A DNA stretch of 5,268 nt, taken from assembly GCA_021160685.1 (NCBI GenBank), contig JAGHCC010000297.1, positions 1 through 5,268 on the forward strand. Reading direction: 5' to 3'. Position numbers and translations under genes: made by a program. The DNA is from Desulfobulbaceae bacterium (GTDB lineage Bacteria > Desulfobacterota > Desulfobulbia > Desulfobulbales > SURF-16). Numbering within the stretch: position 1 is the first letter of the stretch; each line of letters opens with the position of its first letter. Below, piece by piece: positions 1 to 5,268 of this stretch. A model generated the notes under the pieces. It was not told the origin of the DNA. It did not search any database and was given only the letters and a program-made list of their open reading frames with translations.

Positions 1-438
1 CATTATGGGTAAGGGCCTTTTATGCTTTTGGGGAGAAATGGACTCACTAAACTCTGAAAAGCCAACAAGGTTTTTAATGCCACAAAGCTTGAAGAAAATA
101 TGATCCCTTTTCACTTGTTTATCTTGTCGATCTGACTGGGGTAGGTAAATAAGTAAATCAAAACGGTAGCGGCGTATCTGGCAAAGTGTCTGTAAAAAAG
201 CTACCCGAGGTTTCCTGTTTGGATCATACCCAATAAAATCATCAATTAGGCCAGAATGATTTAGTACCTGCGATGCAAGAACAAACTGTTTGTTGGGATG
301 CACATCATGCAGTAAAGTAATCCGAGCAGTAGGGTAATGTTCTCTGATAACATGAAGTGCAGGAATTGAAACCAGCGTGTCACCTAACTGTCCCGTCCGG
401 AAAATCAATATATTTTGTGCATTCTTTATACAGGACAA
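1..438 (-). CDS. Glycosyltransferase family 9 (heptosyltransferase-like), N-terminal part, cut by window start
   Basis: The minus strand stays open for 146 codons from a TTG start (complement of 436-438) to the window edge, so the C-terminal half or more is missing; the family usually runs to about 340-360 residues. The start of the protein reads NILIFRTGQLGDTLVSIPAL (residues 9-28). This is the hallmark beta-strand and glycine loop of GT9 enzymes such as WaaC, WaaF and WaaQ, and D20 sits where WaaC has its catalytic aspartate. A Rossmann-like pattern follows (ARITLLHD, then RYRFDLLIYLPQ). GT9 enzymes move sugars, classically ADP-heptose, onto LPS core or related glycans at the inner face of the cytoplasmic membrane. 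TTG is inferred because an in-frame TGA lies four codons upstream (448-450) and no ATG or GTG precedes the conserved strand; the ribosome binding site is weak. It lies 145 bases after asnB. The exact sugar and acceptor cannot be told. Its DNA looks more AT-rich than gmd or fcl. Confidence 0.88.
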   Translation of the reverse strand, partial: MSCIKNAQNILIFRTGQLGDTLVSIPALHVIREHYPTARITLLHDVHPNKQFVLASQVLNHSGLIDDFIGYDPNRKPRVAFLQTLCQIRRYRFDLLIYLPQSDRQDKQVKRDHIFFKLCGIKNLVGFSEFSESISPQKHKRPLPIM

Positions 439-479
439 TTCTTCGTCTCAATTATATATTTGTTGTATATCCAGTGACC

Positions 480-506
480 AAAAAAAAATCTGATTACCAT
501 TAATCA
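480..506 (-). terminator. Possible weak intrinsic terminator after asnB
   Basis: Read on the minus strand, TGATTA-ATGG-TAATCA forms a perfect 6-bp stem with a 4-base loop (491-506). Two bases later comes a run of nine T (480-488). The placement, about 78 bases past the asnB stop and 42 bases before the GT9 start, suits a terminator or attenuator. The stem is almost all A-T pairs, so it would be weak and might let transcription through. This is inferred from shape only. Confidence 0.35.
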
Positions 507-583
507 ATCCTCAGCTAGCGAACTTGCCTGAAGTGCAATATGTAGGTGTAGTATTTCGATTGTGGAGGGCAATACATGAACCA

Positions 584-2392
584 TCATGTCAAATCTTTCT
601 TAACTGCAGCCATATAAACTTTTTGAGACCATCCTCGTAACCCACGTGCAGCGGTATGCTTTTCTGCATTGTTACTGCCCAGCAGCCAATCTTGCACAGG
701 AATACTAAATCCGGTTTTTTTTCTATGTAATATGTTCCTGGGAAGAGATTTTTTTGGCGTCAATGCCATATCTTTTTTGTTCAAGAGATGGTGGCTCGCA
801 ATGGCAGATATCACTGTGCGAAACAAGTTAATATCCACCAGCGGAACCCTGATCTCGAGGGAGTGGGCCATGCTTGCCCAGTCGGCGTCGCGTAGTAATT
901 GGTTACGCATATACCACTCCAATTCCAAAGCAGATACCTTAAGGTGATCATTTTTAATATTTGCTGTCGTTTCCTGTAAACGATTCATTGTTTGGAGTTT
1001 TTCCAACCCCTCTTTGCAGGTTTCTTTTTCCAGTAGTTGCGGCAACTCCCAAGGCATAAAAAGGCTGCGCCGTAGGAAATAGGCTCCACCGTAAGTCCCA
1101 CCGTATTCAAAAACACCAGCATACTTTGGTGATGTCATTCTTTTCACTAATGGAGCAGATACAAGACGTGCCAGTTTACCGACAGGTGAAAGCCGGGCAA
1201 GCGGTCTCAGTTGCCTGACGATTTTTGGTATCTGTCGGAAGCTCGGATAGCCACCAAAGAGCTCATCGCCACCAATACCGGAAACCGCAACTTTTAATCC
1301 CGTAGCAGCGGTTACTTTGCTAACAAAATAACTGTTTACTCCATCAATGGTGGGCTGATCCATTGCTTTGAGTAAATGGGGAAGCTCTTCTGCAAATTCC
1401 TCTTTTTTTATCCACTCGGTTTGATGATTGGTGCCATAGTGGTGCGCCACGCTCTCGGCGAGCGGTACTTCATCTTTTTCTGTTCCCTGGTATTCCCGGA
1501 AACCAAGGGTAACCGTATGGAGATCACTGATCATTTCGGTTGCCAGAGCGGTCAGTGCTGTGGAATCAAGACCGGATGAGAGGAAAAATCCCACTGGAAC
1601 ATCTGCGACAAGATGATGCTGGACACTGTCGATTAATGCCTCCCGTAGGTCGTCCTGTTGCCAGTGTGATTCCTGCATACTGGAGAAAGTCTGCTGTATC
1701 TCCTTACTGATGCTGAAAAATTTTGTGAAACGCTTATTGCCCTGTTGATCAATCCATAATGACGTTCCGGCAGGTAGTGCATGGATTGAGCGATACAGGG
1801 TGTAGGGCTCAGGCAGATATCCCCATAAAAAGAAACCCACCTGTCCGGCTGGTTCCAGGTCCTGTTTTATTTGCCCACCGGCAAGGAGGGCTTTTACCTG
1901 GGAAGCGATTCGTATCCCCTTGCCATTGTCGGTATAGTAGAGTGGCTTGATGCCAAAATGGTCACGCACAAGGAACATCCCTTGTTTGCGTTCGTCCCAG
2001 ATGACAAAGACAAACATGCCCCGCAAATCGTGAACCATTGATTCGCCTTTTTCTAAATACAAATGTAACAGAACTTCGGTATCGGAATGTGTGCGAAACT
2101 GGTAGCCCTTTTTTTTTAGGTCTTGGCGCAAGGCCTGGTAGTTATAAATCTCACCGTTAAAACTGATGACCAGCTTACCGTCTTCACTGGTCATGGGTTG
2201 TGCTGCATTATCCGATAAATCAATGATCGCCAAACGGCGGTGACCGAGGCCCACTCGCATGTTCTCGGTGTACCATTCGCCTTTGCCATCAGGACCCCGC
2301 AACCTCATATAATCACGGATTTTCCTCAGTTCATCTCGATCAACCGGAGGAGCGTCGTTATGGTATGAGTATATTGCTACTATGCCACACAT
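584..2392 (-). CDS. asnB: Asparagine synthase (glutamine-hydrolysing) family amidotransferase
   Basis: This 602-residue protein has the two-domain layout of class B asparagine synthetases. The N-terminal glutaminase (about residues 1-190) starts MCGIVAIY, so Cys2 becomes the N-terminal nucleophile once Met is removed; this fixes the start despite a poor ribosome binding site. It also has GHRRLAIIDL (50-59), FNGEIYNY (78-85), HSDTEVL (102-108) and RDHFGIKPLYY (143-153). The C-terminal ATP-pyrophosphatase domain has the PP-loop SSGLDS (272-277; the textbook form is SGGxDS), SGIGGDELFGGYP (371-383), SLEIRVPLVD (511-520) and KTGFSIPVQDWL (559-570). Ammonia from glutamine would be passed to an AMP-activated carboxylate. 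Length and motifs are complete, with no frameshift. Family members inside polysaccharide loci are often thought to amidate uronic acids or other glycan carboxylates rather than supply free asparagine. Its place between fcl and a glycosyltransferase supports that reading, but the substrate is inferred. A 19-codon open frame ends 12 bases upstream. Confidence 0.95.
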   Translation of the reverse strand: MCGIVAIYSYHNDAPPVDRDELRKIRDYMRLRGPDGKGEWYTENMRVGLGHRRLAIIDLSDNAAQPMTSEDGKLVISFNGEIYNYQALRQDLKKKGYQFRTHSDTEVLLHLYLEKGESMVHDLRGMFVFVIWDERKQGMFLVRDHFGIKPLYYTDNGKGIRIASQVKALLAGGQIKQDLEPAGQVGFFLWGYLPEPYTLYRSIHALPAGTSLWIDQQGNKRFTKFFSISKEIQQTFSSMQESHWQQDDLREALIDSVQHHLVADVPVGFFLSSGLDSTALTALATEMISDLHTVTLGFREYQGTEKDEVPLAESVAHHYGTNHQTEWIKKEEFAEELPHLLKAMDQPTIDGVNSYFVSKVTAATGLKVAVSGIGGDELFGGYPSFRQIPKIVRQLRPLARLSPVGKLARLVSAPLVKRMTSPKYAGVFEYGGTYGGAYFLRRSLFMPWELPQLLEKETCKEGLEKLQTMNRLQETTANIKNDHLKVSALELEWYMRNQLLRDADWASMAHSLEIRVPLVDINLFRTVISAIASHHLLNKKDMALTPKKSLPRNILHRKKTGFSIPVQDWLLGSNNAEKHTAARGLRGWSQKVYMAAVKKDLT

Positions 2393-2404
2393 ATTTTCAT
2401 GTTA

Positions 2405-2464
2405 TCAGTCTTCTGTTAGCGGTTTATGTAGGAGTTCCTGGAGGGGGCGGACTACTCGGTACAT
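2405..2464 (-). other. 19-codon open frame directly upstream of asnB, possible gene tail or leader
   Basis: ATG at 2462-2464 opens a short frame that reads MYRVVRPLQELLHKPLTED and stops 12 bases before the asnB start. The frame extends eight further codons upstream (QVIFWSNP) to a TAA at 2489-2491. The composition looks protein-like, and the close spacing would allow translational coupling. It may be the surviving C-terminal tail of a lost gene, a leader peptide, or chance. No Shine-Dalgarno precedes the ATG, and I recognise no family. Confidence 0.2.
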
Positions 2465-2592
2465 GGGGTTAGACCAAAAGATAACCTGTTAAATCAATTA
2501 TTTATGTCCTGAAAGTATGCTTTTTTGATGCTTAGAAGACTCTTTTTTACCTCGAAAAGTGTACTCTAAGAAAAAGAGCGCCAACACATCAA

Positions 2593-2781
2593 CTATTCGG
2601 CTATGGCACTGTAATCCTGTGGCCGGATATATAGCCGATCGCATCTAAAAACCCAACAAGTATTTTCACTTTTTTGGGGGCTGAAAATAAGCCGTTTCAG
2701 GGTTTTCTTAATTTCCTCACCGTCAAAAGTTTTGGTATGTTTTTTCAGGGTCAGAATGTGGCGACTGACTGTAAATTGGAT
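2593..2781 (-). pseudogene. Start-less 62-codon open frame, probable C-terminal gene fragment
   Basis: The minus strand is open from just after a TAA (2782-2784) to a TAG at 2593-2595, with no ATG, GTG or TTG near its beginning. The translation looks like real protein: a basic amphipathic stretch, VSRHILTLKKHTKTFDGEEI, then KKTLKRLIF, then WVFRCDRLYIRPQDYSAIAE up to the stop. This mix of charged, hydrophobic and aromatic residues is unlike random A/T-rich sequence. I do not recognise the family. A DDE-transposase C-terminus is one possibility, given the repeat and the GGGGACAGCCACG motif at its upstream edge, but a conserved short domain of another kind is equally open. It begins 38 bases past the fcl stop and appears to have lost its N-terminal part. 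Confidence 0.4.
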
Positions 2782-2800
2782 TTAATTGGATTTAATTGGG
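2771..2800. repeat. 10-bp tandem repeat (TTTAATTGGA), about three units
   Basis: Three successive 10-base units read gTAAATTGGA, TTTAATTGGA and TTTAATTGGg; the middle and last differ only in the final base. The array runs straight into GGGGACAGCCACG (2798-2810), a sequence I associate by memory with repetitive intergenic elements near small transposases in some Desulfobacterota. It lies 20 bases past the fcl stop and overlaps the first codons of the start-less frame. Confidence 0.6.
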
Positions 2801-2819
2801 GACAGCCACGATAAAATGA

Positions 2820-3779
2820 TTAAAAATGATCTAAAAACCAGCAGTATGCTTTTTCAATCCCTTCGCGCAACGATACTTTCGCTGTCCAGCCCAGGGTTTT
2901 CATGCGTGAGACATCCAGGAGTTTGCGCGGCGTCCCGTCGGGCTTTGTGGGATCAAGCACCAGGTTTCCTTCAAAACCGACTACTTCCTTTACGGTCTCG
3001 GCCAATTCACGAATTGTTACATCGACGCCGGTACCGAGATTGACAAAACAAGGCTTCGGATAATTTAGAAGATTTTTGGTCAAAGTTGCGTCATCCAATT
3101 TCATTACAAAGACCGAGCCATCGGCCATGTCGTCAACGTAGAGAAATTCGCGCAGCGGTGTACCACTGCCCCACACCACCACTTCACTCGAAGAAGCTTG
3201 TTTTGCTTCATGGAAGCGCCGGATAAGGGCCGGGAGGACATGTGAATTTTCGGGATGGAAATTGTCGCCGGGGCCGTAGAGATTGGTCGGCATTATCGCG
3301 ACAAATTGGGTGTTGTACTGGCGGTTGTATGATTCACACATTTTTATCCCGGCAATCTTGGCAATCGCGTAAGGCTCGTTGGTCGGTTCCAGCAGACCGG
3401 TGAGCAGATGTTCTTCACTCATTGGCTGCGGGGCCAGTTTCGGGTAAATGCAACTGGAACCGAGAAAGAGCAGACGTTTGACGCCGGAGAGGTAGGACTG
3501 GTGGATAACGTGGTTCTGGATCGCCAGATTGAGATGGATAAATTCGGCTGGATAGGTGTTGTTGGCGTGAATGCCGCCGACTTTGGCGGCGGCGAGGAAG
3601 ACGTATTCGGGCTTTTGGGTTTGGAAGAATGTTGCCACGGCCTGCTGGTCGGTCAGATCGAGCGCGCTGCTTTCCGGGGTTAAGAGGTTGGTGTAGCCGT
3701 TGGAATGTAGACGGCGGACAATGGCTGAGCCGACCAGGCCGTTGGCTCCGGCTATATATATTTTTGCTTCTTTATTCAT
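2820..3779 (-). CDS. fcl: GDP-L-fucose synthase (GDP-4-keto-6-deoxymannose 3,5-epimerase/4-reductase)
   Basis: This protein makes GDP-L-fucose from GDP-4-keto-6-deoxy-D-mannose by two epimerisations and an NADPH-dependent reduction in the cytoplasm. From the ATG at 3777-3779 it has 319 residues, close to the 321 of E. coli Fcl/WcaG. The NADP-binding loop AGANGLVGSA has glycines at 11, 14 and 17. The catalytic set is present: Ser in LGSSCIYP (about 108-109), Cys110, Tyr137 and Lys141 in EPYAIAK, and His180 in NLYGPGDNFHPENSHVLPAL. It is a short-chain dehydrogenase/reductase of the extended type. An in-frame GTG at 3810-3812 would add 11 residues (MKLVDPGPLTT), but these fall before the family's usual start and within a tandem repeat, so the ATG is preferred; neither start has a strong Shine-Dalgarno. 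gmd lies 77 bases upstream on the same strand and supplies the substrate, so the two probably share a transcript. Confidence 0.97.
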   Translation of the reverse strand: MNKEAKIYIAGANGLVGSAIVRRLHSNGYTNLLTPESSALDLTDQQAVATFFQTQKPEYVFLAAAKVGGIHANNTYPAEFIHLNLAIQNHVIHQSYLSGVKRLLFLGSSCIYPKLAPQPMSEEHLLTGLLEPTNEPYAIAKIAGIKMCESYNRQYNTQFVAIMPTNLYGPGDNFHPENSHVLPALIRRFHEAKQASSSEVVVWGSGTPLREFLYVDDMADGSVFVMKLDDATLTKNLLNYPKPCFVNLGTGVDVTIRELAETVKEVVGFEGNLVLDPTKPDGTPRKLLDVSRMKTLGWTAKVSLREGIEKAYCWFLDHF

Positions 3780-3806
3780 TGTTGTTAACGGCCCTGGGTC
3801 CACTAA

Positions 3807-3829
3807 TTTCACGAATTTTCACGAATTTT
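3807..3829. repeat. 10-bp tandem repeat (TTTCACGAAT), 2.3 units, between gmd and fcl
   Basis: TTTCACGAAT occurs twice without a gap (3807-3816 and 3817-3826), followed by a partial third unit TTT. On the coding strand this reads AAAATTCGTGAAAATTCGTGAAA. It lies in the gmd-fcl spacer, and GGGTCC occurs on both sides of it (3796-3801 and 3842-3847). It may be replication slippage or part of a dispersed intergenic repeat; no function is evident. Confidence 0.7.
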
Positions 3830-3856
3830 GGAGCTTCAGGGGGGTCCTCTAATCTA

Positions 3857-4972
3857 TTATTCATTGTAATCAAAAACCTGGTAGCCGCTCTTTTTGACCA
3901 GTTCATCGCGTTGGGCAATTTCCAGATCTGCCCGAACCATCTCGGCAACTAACTCTTCAAAGCCGGTTTTTGCTTCCCAACCAAGTTTTTCTTTCGCTTT
4001 GGTCGGATCACCCAGTAGAGTTTCAACCTCGGCGGGCCGGAAATATCTCGGATCGACCCGAACTACGACGGTGCCAATACTTATCGTTGACGATTCACCA
4101 TTCACTGCGTCAACAATGCCTATTTCATCAACTCCATCGCCTTCCCAACGCAGAGTGATACCCAATTCATTTGTAGCAGCATTGACAAAATCGCGTACCG
4201 AATACTGCTTGCCGGTGGCAATGACGAAATCCCCCGGCTCGTCCTGCTGCAGCGTTAACCATTGGGCTTCGACATAGTCACGGGCATGGCCCCAGTCGCG
4301 CAGGGAGTTCATATTGCCAAGATAGAGGCACTCCTGCAGACCGAGCGAGATGCGGGCCATGGCGCGGGTGATTTTGCGGGTGACGAAGGTTTCGCCGCGT
4401 ATCGGGGATTCGTGGTTGAAGAGGATGCCGTTGCAGGCGTAGATGCCGTACGATTCGCGGTAGTTGACCGTGATCCAGTAGGCGTAGATTTTGGCGGCAG
4501 CGTAAGGAGAGCGCGGATAGAAAGGTGTTGTTTCACTTTGCGGTACTTCCTGAACCTTGCCGTAGAGTTCCGAGGTGGAGGCCTGATAGAAGCGAGTTTT
4601 TTTCTCCAGTTTTAGAATACGAATTGCTTCAAGGATTCGCAGGGTACCGAGGGCGTCGGAGTTGGCCGTATATTCGGGCGTCTCGAAGGAGACTGCCACG
4701 TGCGACTGGGCCGCTAGGTTGTAGATCTCGTCCGGCTGGACTTCCTGAATAATGCGAATCAGGTTGGTGGAATCGGTCAAATCGCCGTAGTGCAGGATGA
4801 AATTACGGTTCTCGATGTGCGGGTCCTGGTAGAGGTGATCGATGCGGTCGGTGTTGAACGATGAAGCCCGACGTTTGATACCGTGGACGATATAGCCTTT
4901 TTTTAATAAAAACTCTGCGAGATAGGCACCGTCTTGGCCGGTAACCCCAGTAATTAATGCAACTTTTGACAT
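3857..4972 (-). CDS. gmd: GDP-mannose 4,6-dehydratase
   Basis: This cytoplasmic NADP-dependent enzyme of the extended short-chain dehydrogenase family removes water from GDP-D-mannose to give GDP-4-keto-6-deoxy-D-mannose, the precursor of GDP-L-fucose and also of rhamnose, perosamine and colitose nucleotides. The 371-residue length matches the family (E. coli 373). The cofactor loop TGVTGQDGAYLAEFLL is at 8-23, and KRRASSFNTDRIDHLY, typical of Gmd, at 33-48. YGDLTD (62-67) and YNLAAQSHVAVSF (84-96) follow. The catalytic residues Thr133, Glu135 (ASTSELYG), Tyr157 and Lys161 (RSPYAAAK) are all present, as are NHESPIRGETFVTRKIT (186-202), RDWGHARDYVEAQW (225-238) and VDPRYFRPAEVETLLGDPTKAKEKLGW (306-332). 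The start agrees with the family; AAGGA lies 11 bases upstream. With fcl just downstream, GDP-L-fucose is the expected product. No damage is seen. Confidence 0.98.
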   Translation of the reverse strand: MSKVALITGVTGQDGAYLAEFLLKKGYIVHGIKRRASSFNTDRIDHLYQDPHIENRNFILHYGDLTDSTNLIRIIQEVQPDEIYNLAAQSHVAVSFETPEYTANSDALGTLRILEAIRILKLEKKTRFYQASTSELYGKVQEVPQSETTPFYPRSPYAAAKIYAYWITVNYRESYGIYACNGILFNHESPIRGETFVTRKITRAMARISLGLQECLYLGNMNSLRDWGHARDYVEAQWLTLQQDEPGDFVIATGKQYSVRDFVNAATNELGITLRWEGDGVDEIGIVDAVNGESSTISIGTVVVRVDPRYFRPAEVETLLGDPTKAKEKLGWEAKTGFEELVAEMVRADLEIAQRDELVKKSGYQVFDYNE

Positions 4973-4979
4973 ATTAAAT

Positions 4980-5114
4980 TCATTCCTTAAACGATTTTAT
5001 CCAGTTGTAAACGGTGACATGACAGCATTTGAGCACTCAGCCAATAGATTGAAACCCGAGGACTTCGAGGTAGAATTCAAGGGCTTGCCTCTTTACAGCA
5101 GGGCTTTTTTGTGG
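4980..5114 (-). pseudogene. IS1-like transposase remnant (helix-turn-helix segment with internal stop)
   Basis: One minus-strand frame reads RQALEFYLEVLGFQSIG, then a TGA (5037-5039), then VLKCCHVTVYNWIKSFKE and a second TGA at 4980-4982. This closely follows the helix-turn-helix segment of many proteins annotated as IS1-family transposases, where the usual pattern is A-L-E-x-Y-L-E-G-L-G-F-R-S-I-G-R followed by V-S-H-V-T-V-x-x-W-I. The internal TGA stands where that pattern has Arg, consistent with a single CGA-to-TGA change. The zinc-finger part expected upstream and the catalytic domain expected downstream are both missing, so only about 40 codons survive between panD and gmd. No terminal inverted repeats or target duplications were found. 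It marks an old insertion at the border of the polysaccharide block. The family call rests on remembered motif patterns. Confidence 0.7.
4984..4988 (-). promoter_or_regulatory. Probable gmd Shine-Dalgarno, overlapping the transposase remnant
   Basis: AAGGA on the minus strand lies 11 bases before the gmd ATG. The spacing is longer than ideal, but it is the only purine-rich candidate. The same bases form the last codons (AAG GAA) of the transposase remnant, so gmd seems to draw its translation signal from insertion-sequence debris. Confidence 0.5.
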
Positions 5115-5133
5115 CGTGTTGAATAACAATTTA

Positions 5134-5268
5134 CTATTTAACGGATTGATTGATAATCCGGTTTTGACTGTCGACAAGGATACTTCTGGGGGTGAAGTTG
5201 CTGGCCTCCTCTTCACTCATTGTGGCATAGGCCGCAATGATGACCATGTCGCCTTTCCGGGCCAGGCG
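5134..5268 (-). CDS. panD: Aspartate 1-decarboxylase, C-terminal part, cut by window end
   Basis: The last 44 codons before a TAG at 5134-5136 read RLARKGDMVIIAAYATMSEE and go on through EASNFTPRSILVDSQNRI. This matches the end of pyruvoyl-dependent aspartate decarboxylase, where E. coli PanD has GDIVIIASFVTMPDEEAR and then a proline-containing strand. PanD turns aspartate into beta-alanine for pantothenate and coenzyme A. It is made as a proenzyme of about 126 residues that cleaves itself at a Gly-Ser bond; the cleavage site and active-site residues lie outside the window. The gene is housekeeping and unrelated to the sugar genes; its 160-base spacing from gmd is filled mainly by the transposase remnant. 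The C-terminus looks intact, so the neighbouring insertion seems not to have damaged it. Confidence 0.9.
   Translation of the reverse strand, partial: RLARKGDMVIIAAYATMSEEEASNFTPRSILVDSQNRIINQSVK

Larger units (their letters stand above)
2393..2819. other. Gene-poor, apparently decayed spacer between fcl and asnB
   Basis: These 427 bases hold no intact gene that I recognise. From the fcl side they contain a GGGGACAGCCACG motif (2798-2810), a 10-bp tandem repeat, a start-less open frame of 62 codons, a block of crossing inverted repeats rich in A/T runs (2531-2578), and a 19-codon open frame next to asnB. I saw no convincing sigma-70 promoter for asnB and no GC-rich terminator for fcl. The mixture looks like debris from insertion and deletion events inside the polysaccharide locus. 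Confidence 0.6.

Noticed and set aside
451..456. TATAAT as a promoter for the GT9 gene
   Set aside because: The only -35-like hexamer (TTGGTC) is 19 bases away and poor, and the start site would fall a few bases before the TTG; not strong enough to list as a feature.
2786..3043. 85-codon plus-strand frame crossing the end of fcl
   Set aside because: Most of it is antisense to well-conserved fcl codons, and its composition is not protein-like.
3780..3812. GTG start adding 11 residues to the GDP-L-fucose synthase
   Set aside because: The added residues precede the normal family start, lie in a tandem repeat and have no Shine-Dalgarno; the ATG at 3777-3779 gives the usual length and catalytic numbering.
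3629..3952. 107-codon plus-strand frame with a hydrophobic stretch (LYIFLLLYSLLLTAL)
   Set aside because: The hydrophobic run comes from antisense reading of the fcl start and the spacer, and both ends overlap the conserved fcl and gmd genes; no start signal supports it.
4309..4536. 75-codon minus-strand frame rich in Ser, Thr, Ala and Pro
   Set aside because: It lies wholly inside gmd in another frame, has low-complexity composition and no recognisable motif; it is a shadow of gmd.
4994..4999. TAAAAT as a -10 box for gmd
   Set aside because: No acceptable -35 box occurs at 16-18 bases upstream, and the resemblance is expected by chance in A/T-rich sequence.
5085..5110. Possible plus-strand terminator (GCCT...AGGGC followed by six T)
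   Set aside because: Only about four imperfect pairs form, with a large loop, and no plus-strand gene ends there; the two GGGCTT copies are direct, not inverted.

Overview
The window carries part of a surface-polysaccharide (capsule, exopolysaccharide or O-antigen) gene block. Every supported gene is on the minus strand, so transcription runs from high to low coordinates. In that order they are: the C-terminal end of panD (housekeeping, pantothenate synthesis), a degenerate IS1-like transposase remnant, gmd, fcl, a non-coding or decayed stretch of about 430 bases, an asnB-type glutamine-dependent amidotransferase, and the N-terminal part of a family 9 glycosyltransferase that runs off the window start.

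The functional core is gmd plus fcl. Gmd converts GDP-D-mannose to GDP-4-keto-6-deoxymannose, and Fcl epimerises and reduces that to GDP-L-fucose, so the locus probably builds a fucose-containing glycan. The AsnB-like protein may amidate a sugar carboxyl group or make asparagine. The GT9 protein would transfer a sugar, classically heptose, onto LPS core or a related glycan. All four intact or edge-truncated polysaccharide genes look functional from their motifs.

The spaces between genes show rearrangement. The panD-gmd gap (4973-5133) is mostly a broken helix-turn-helix transposase fragment with an internal stop, and its last codons overlap the likely Shine-Dalgarno of gmd. The fcl-asnB gap (2393-2819) holds a start-less 62-codon open frame, a 10-bp tandem repeat next to a GGGGACAGCCACG motif, crossing inverted repeats and a very short open frame just before asnB. 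A second 10-bp tandem repeat lies between gmd and fcl.

The organism is a Gram-negative bacterium. The mixed base composition, the panD neighbour, the IS1-like remnant and the GGGGACAGCCACG motif would fit a Desulfuromonas/Geobacter-like member of Desulfobacterota, but this is a guess from general impression. gmd and fcl look more GC-rich than asnB, and the GT9 gene looks the most AT-rich, which suggests a mosaic locus. I found no tRNA, rRNA, CRISPR array or intact mobile element, and no clearly new system. The most informative parts are the decayed fragments between the genes.
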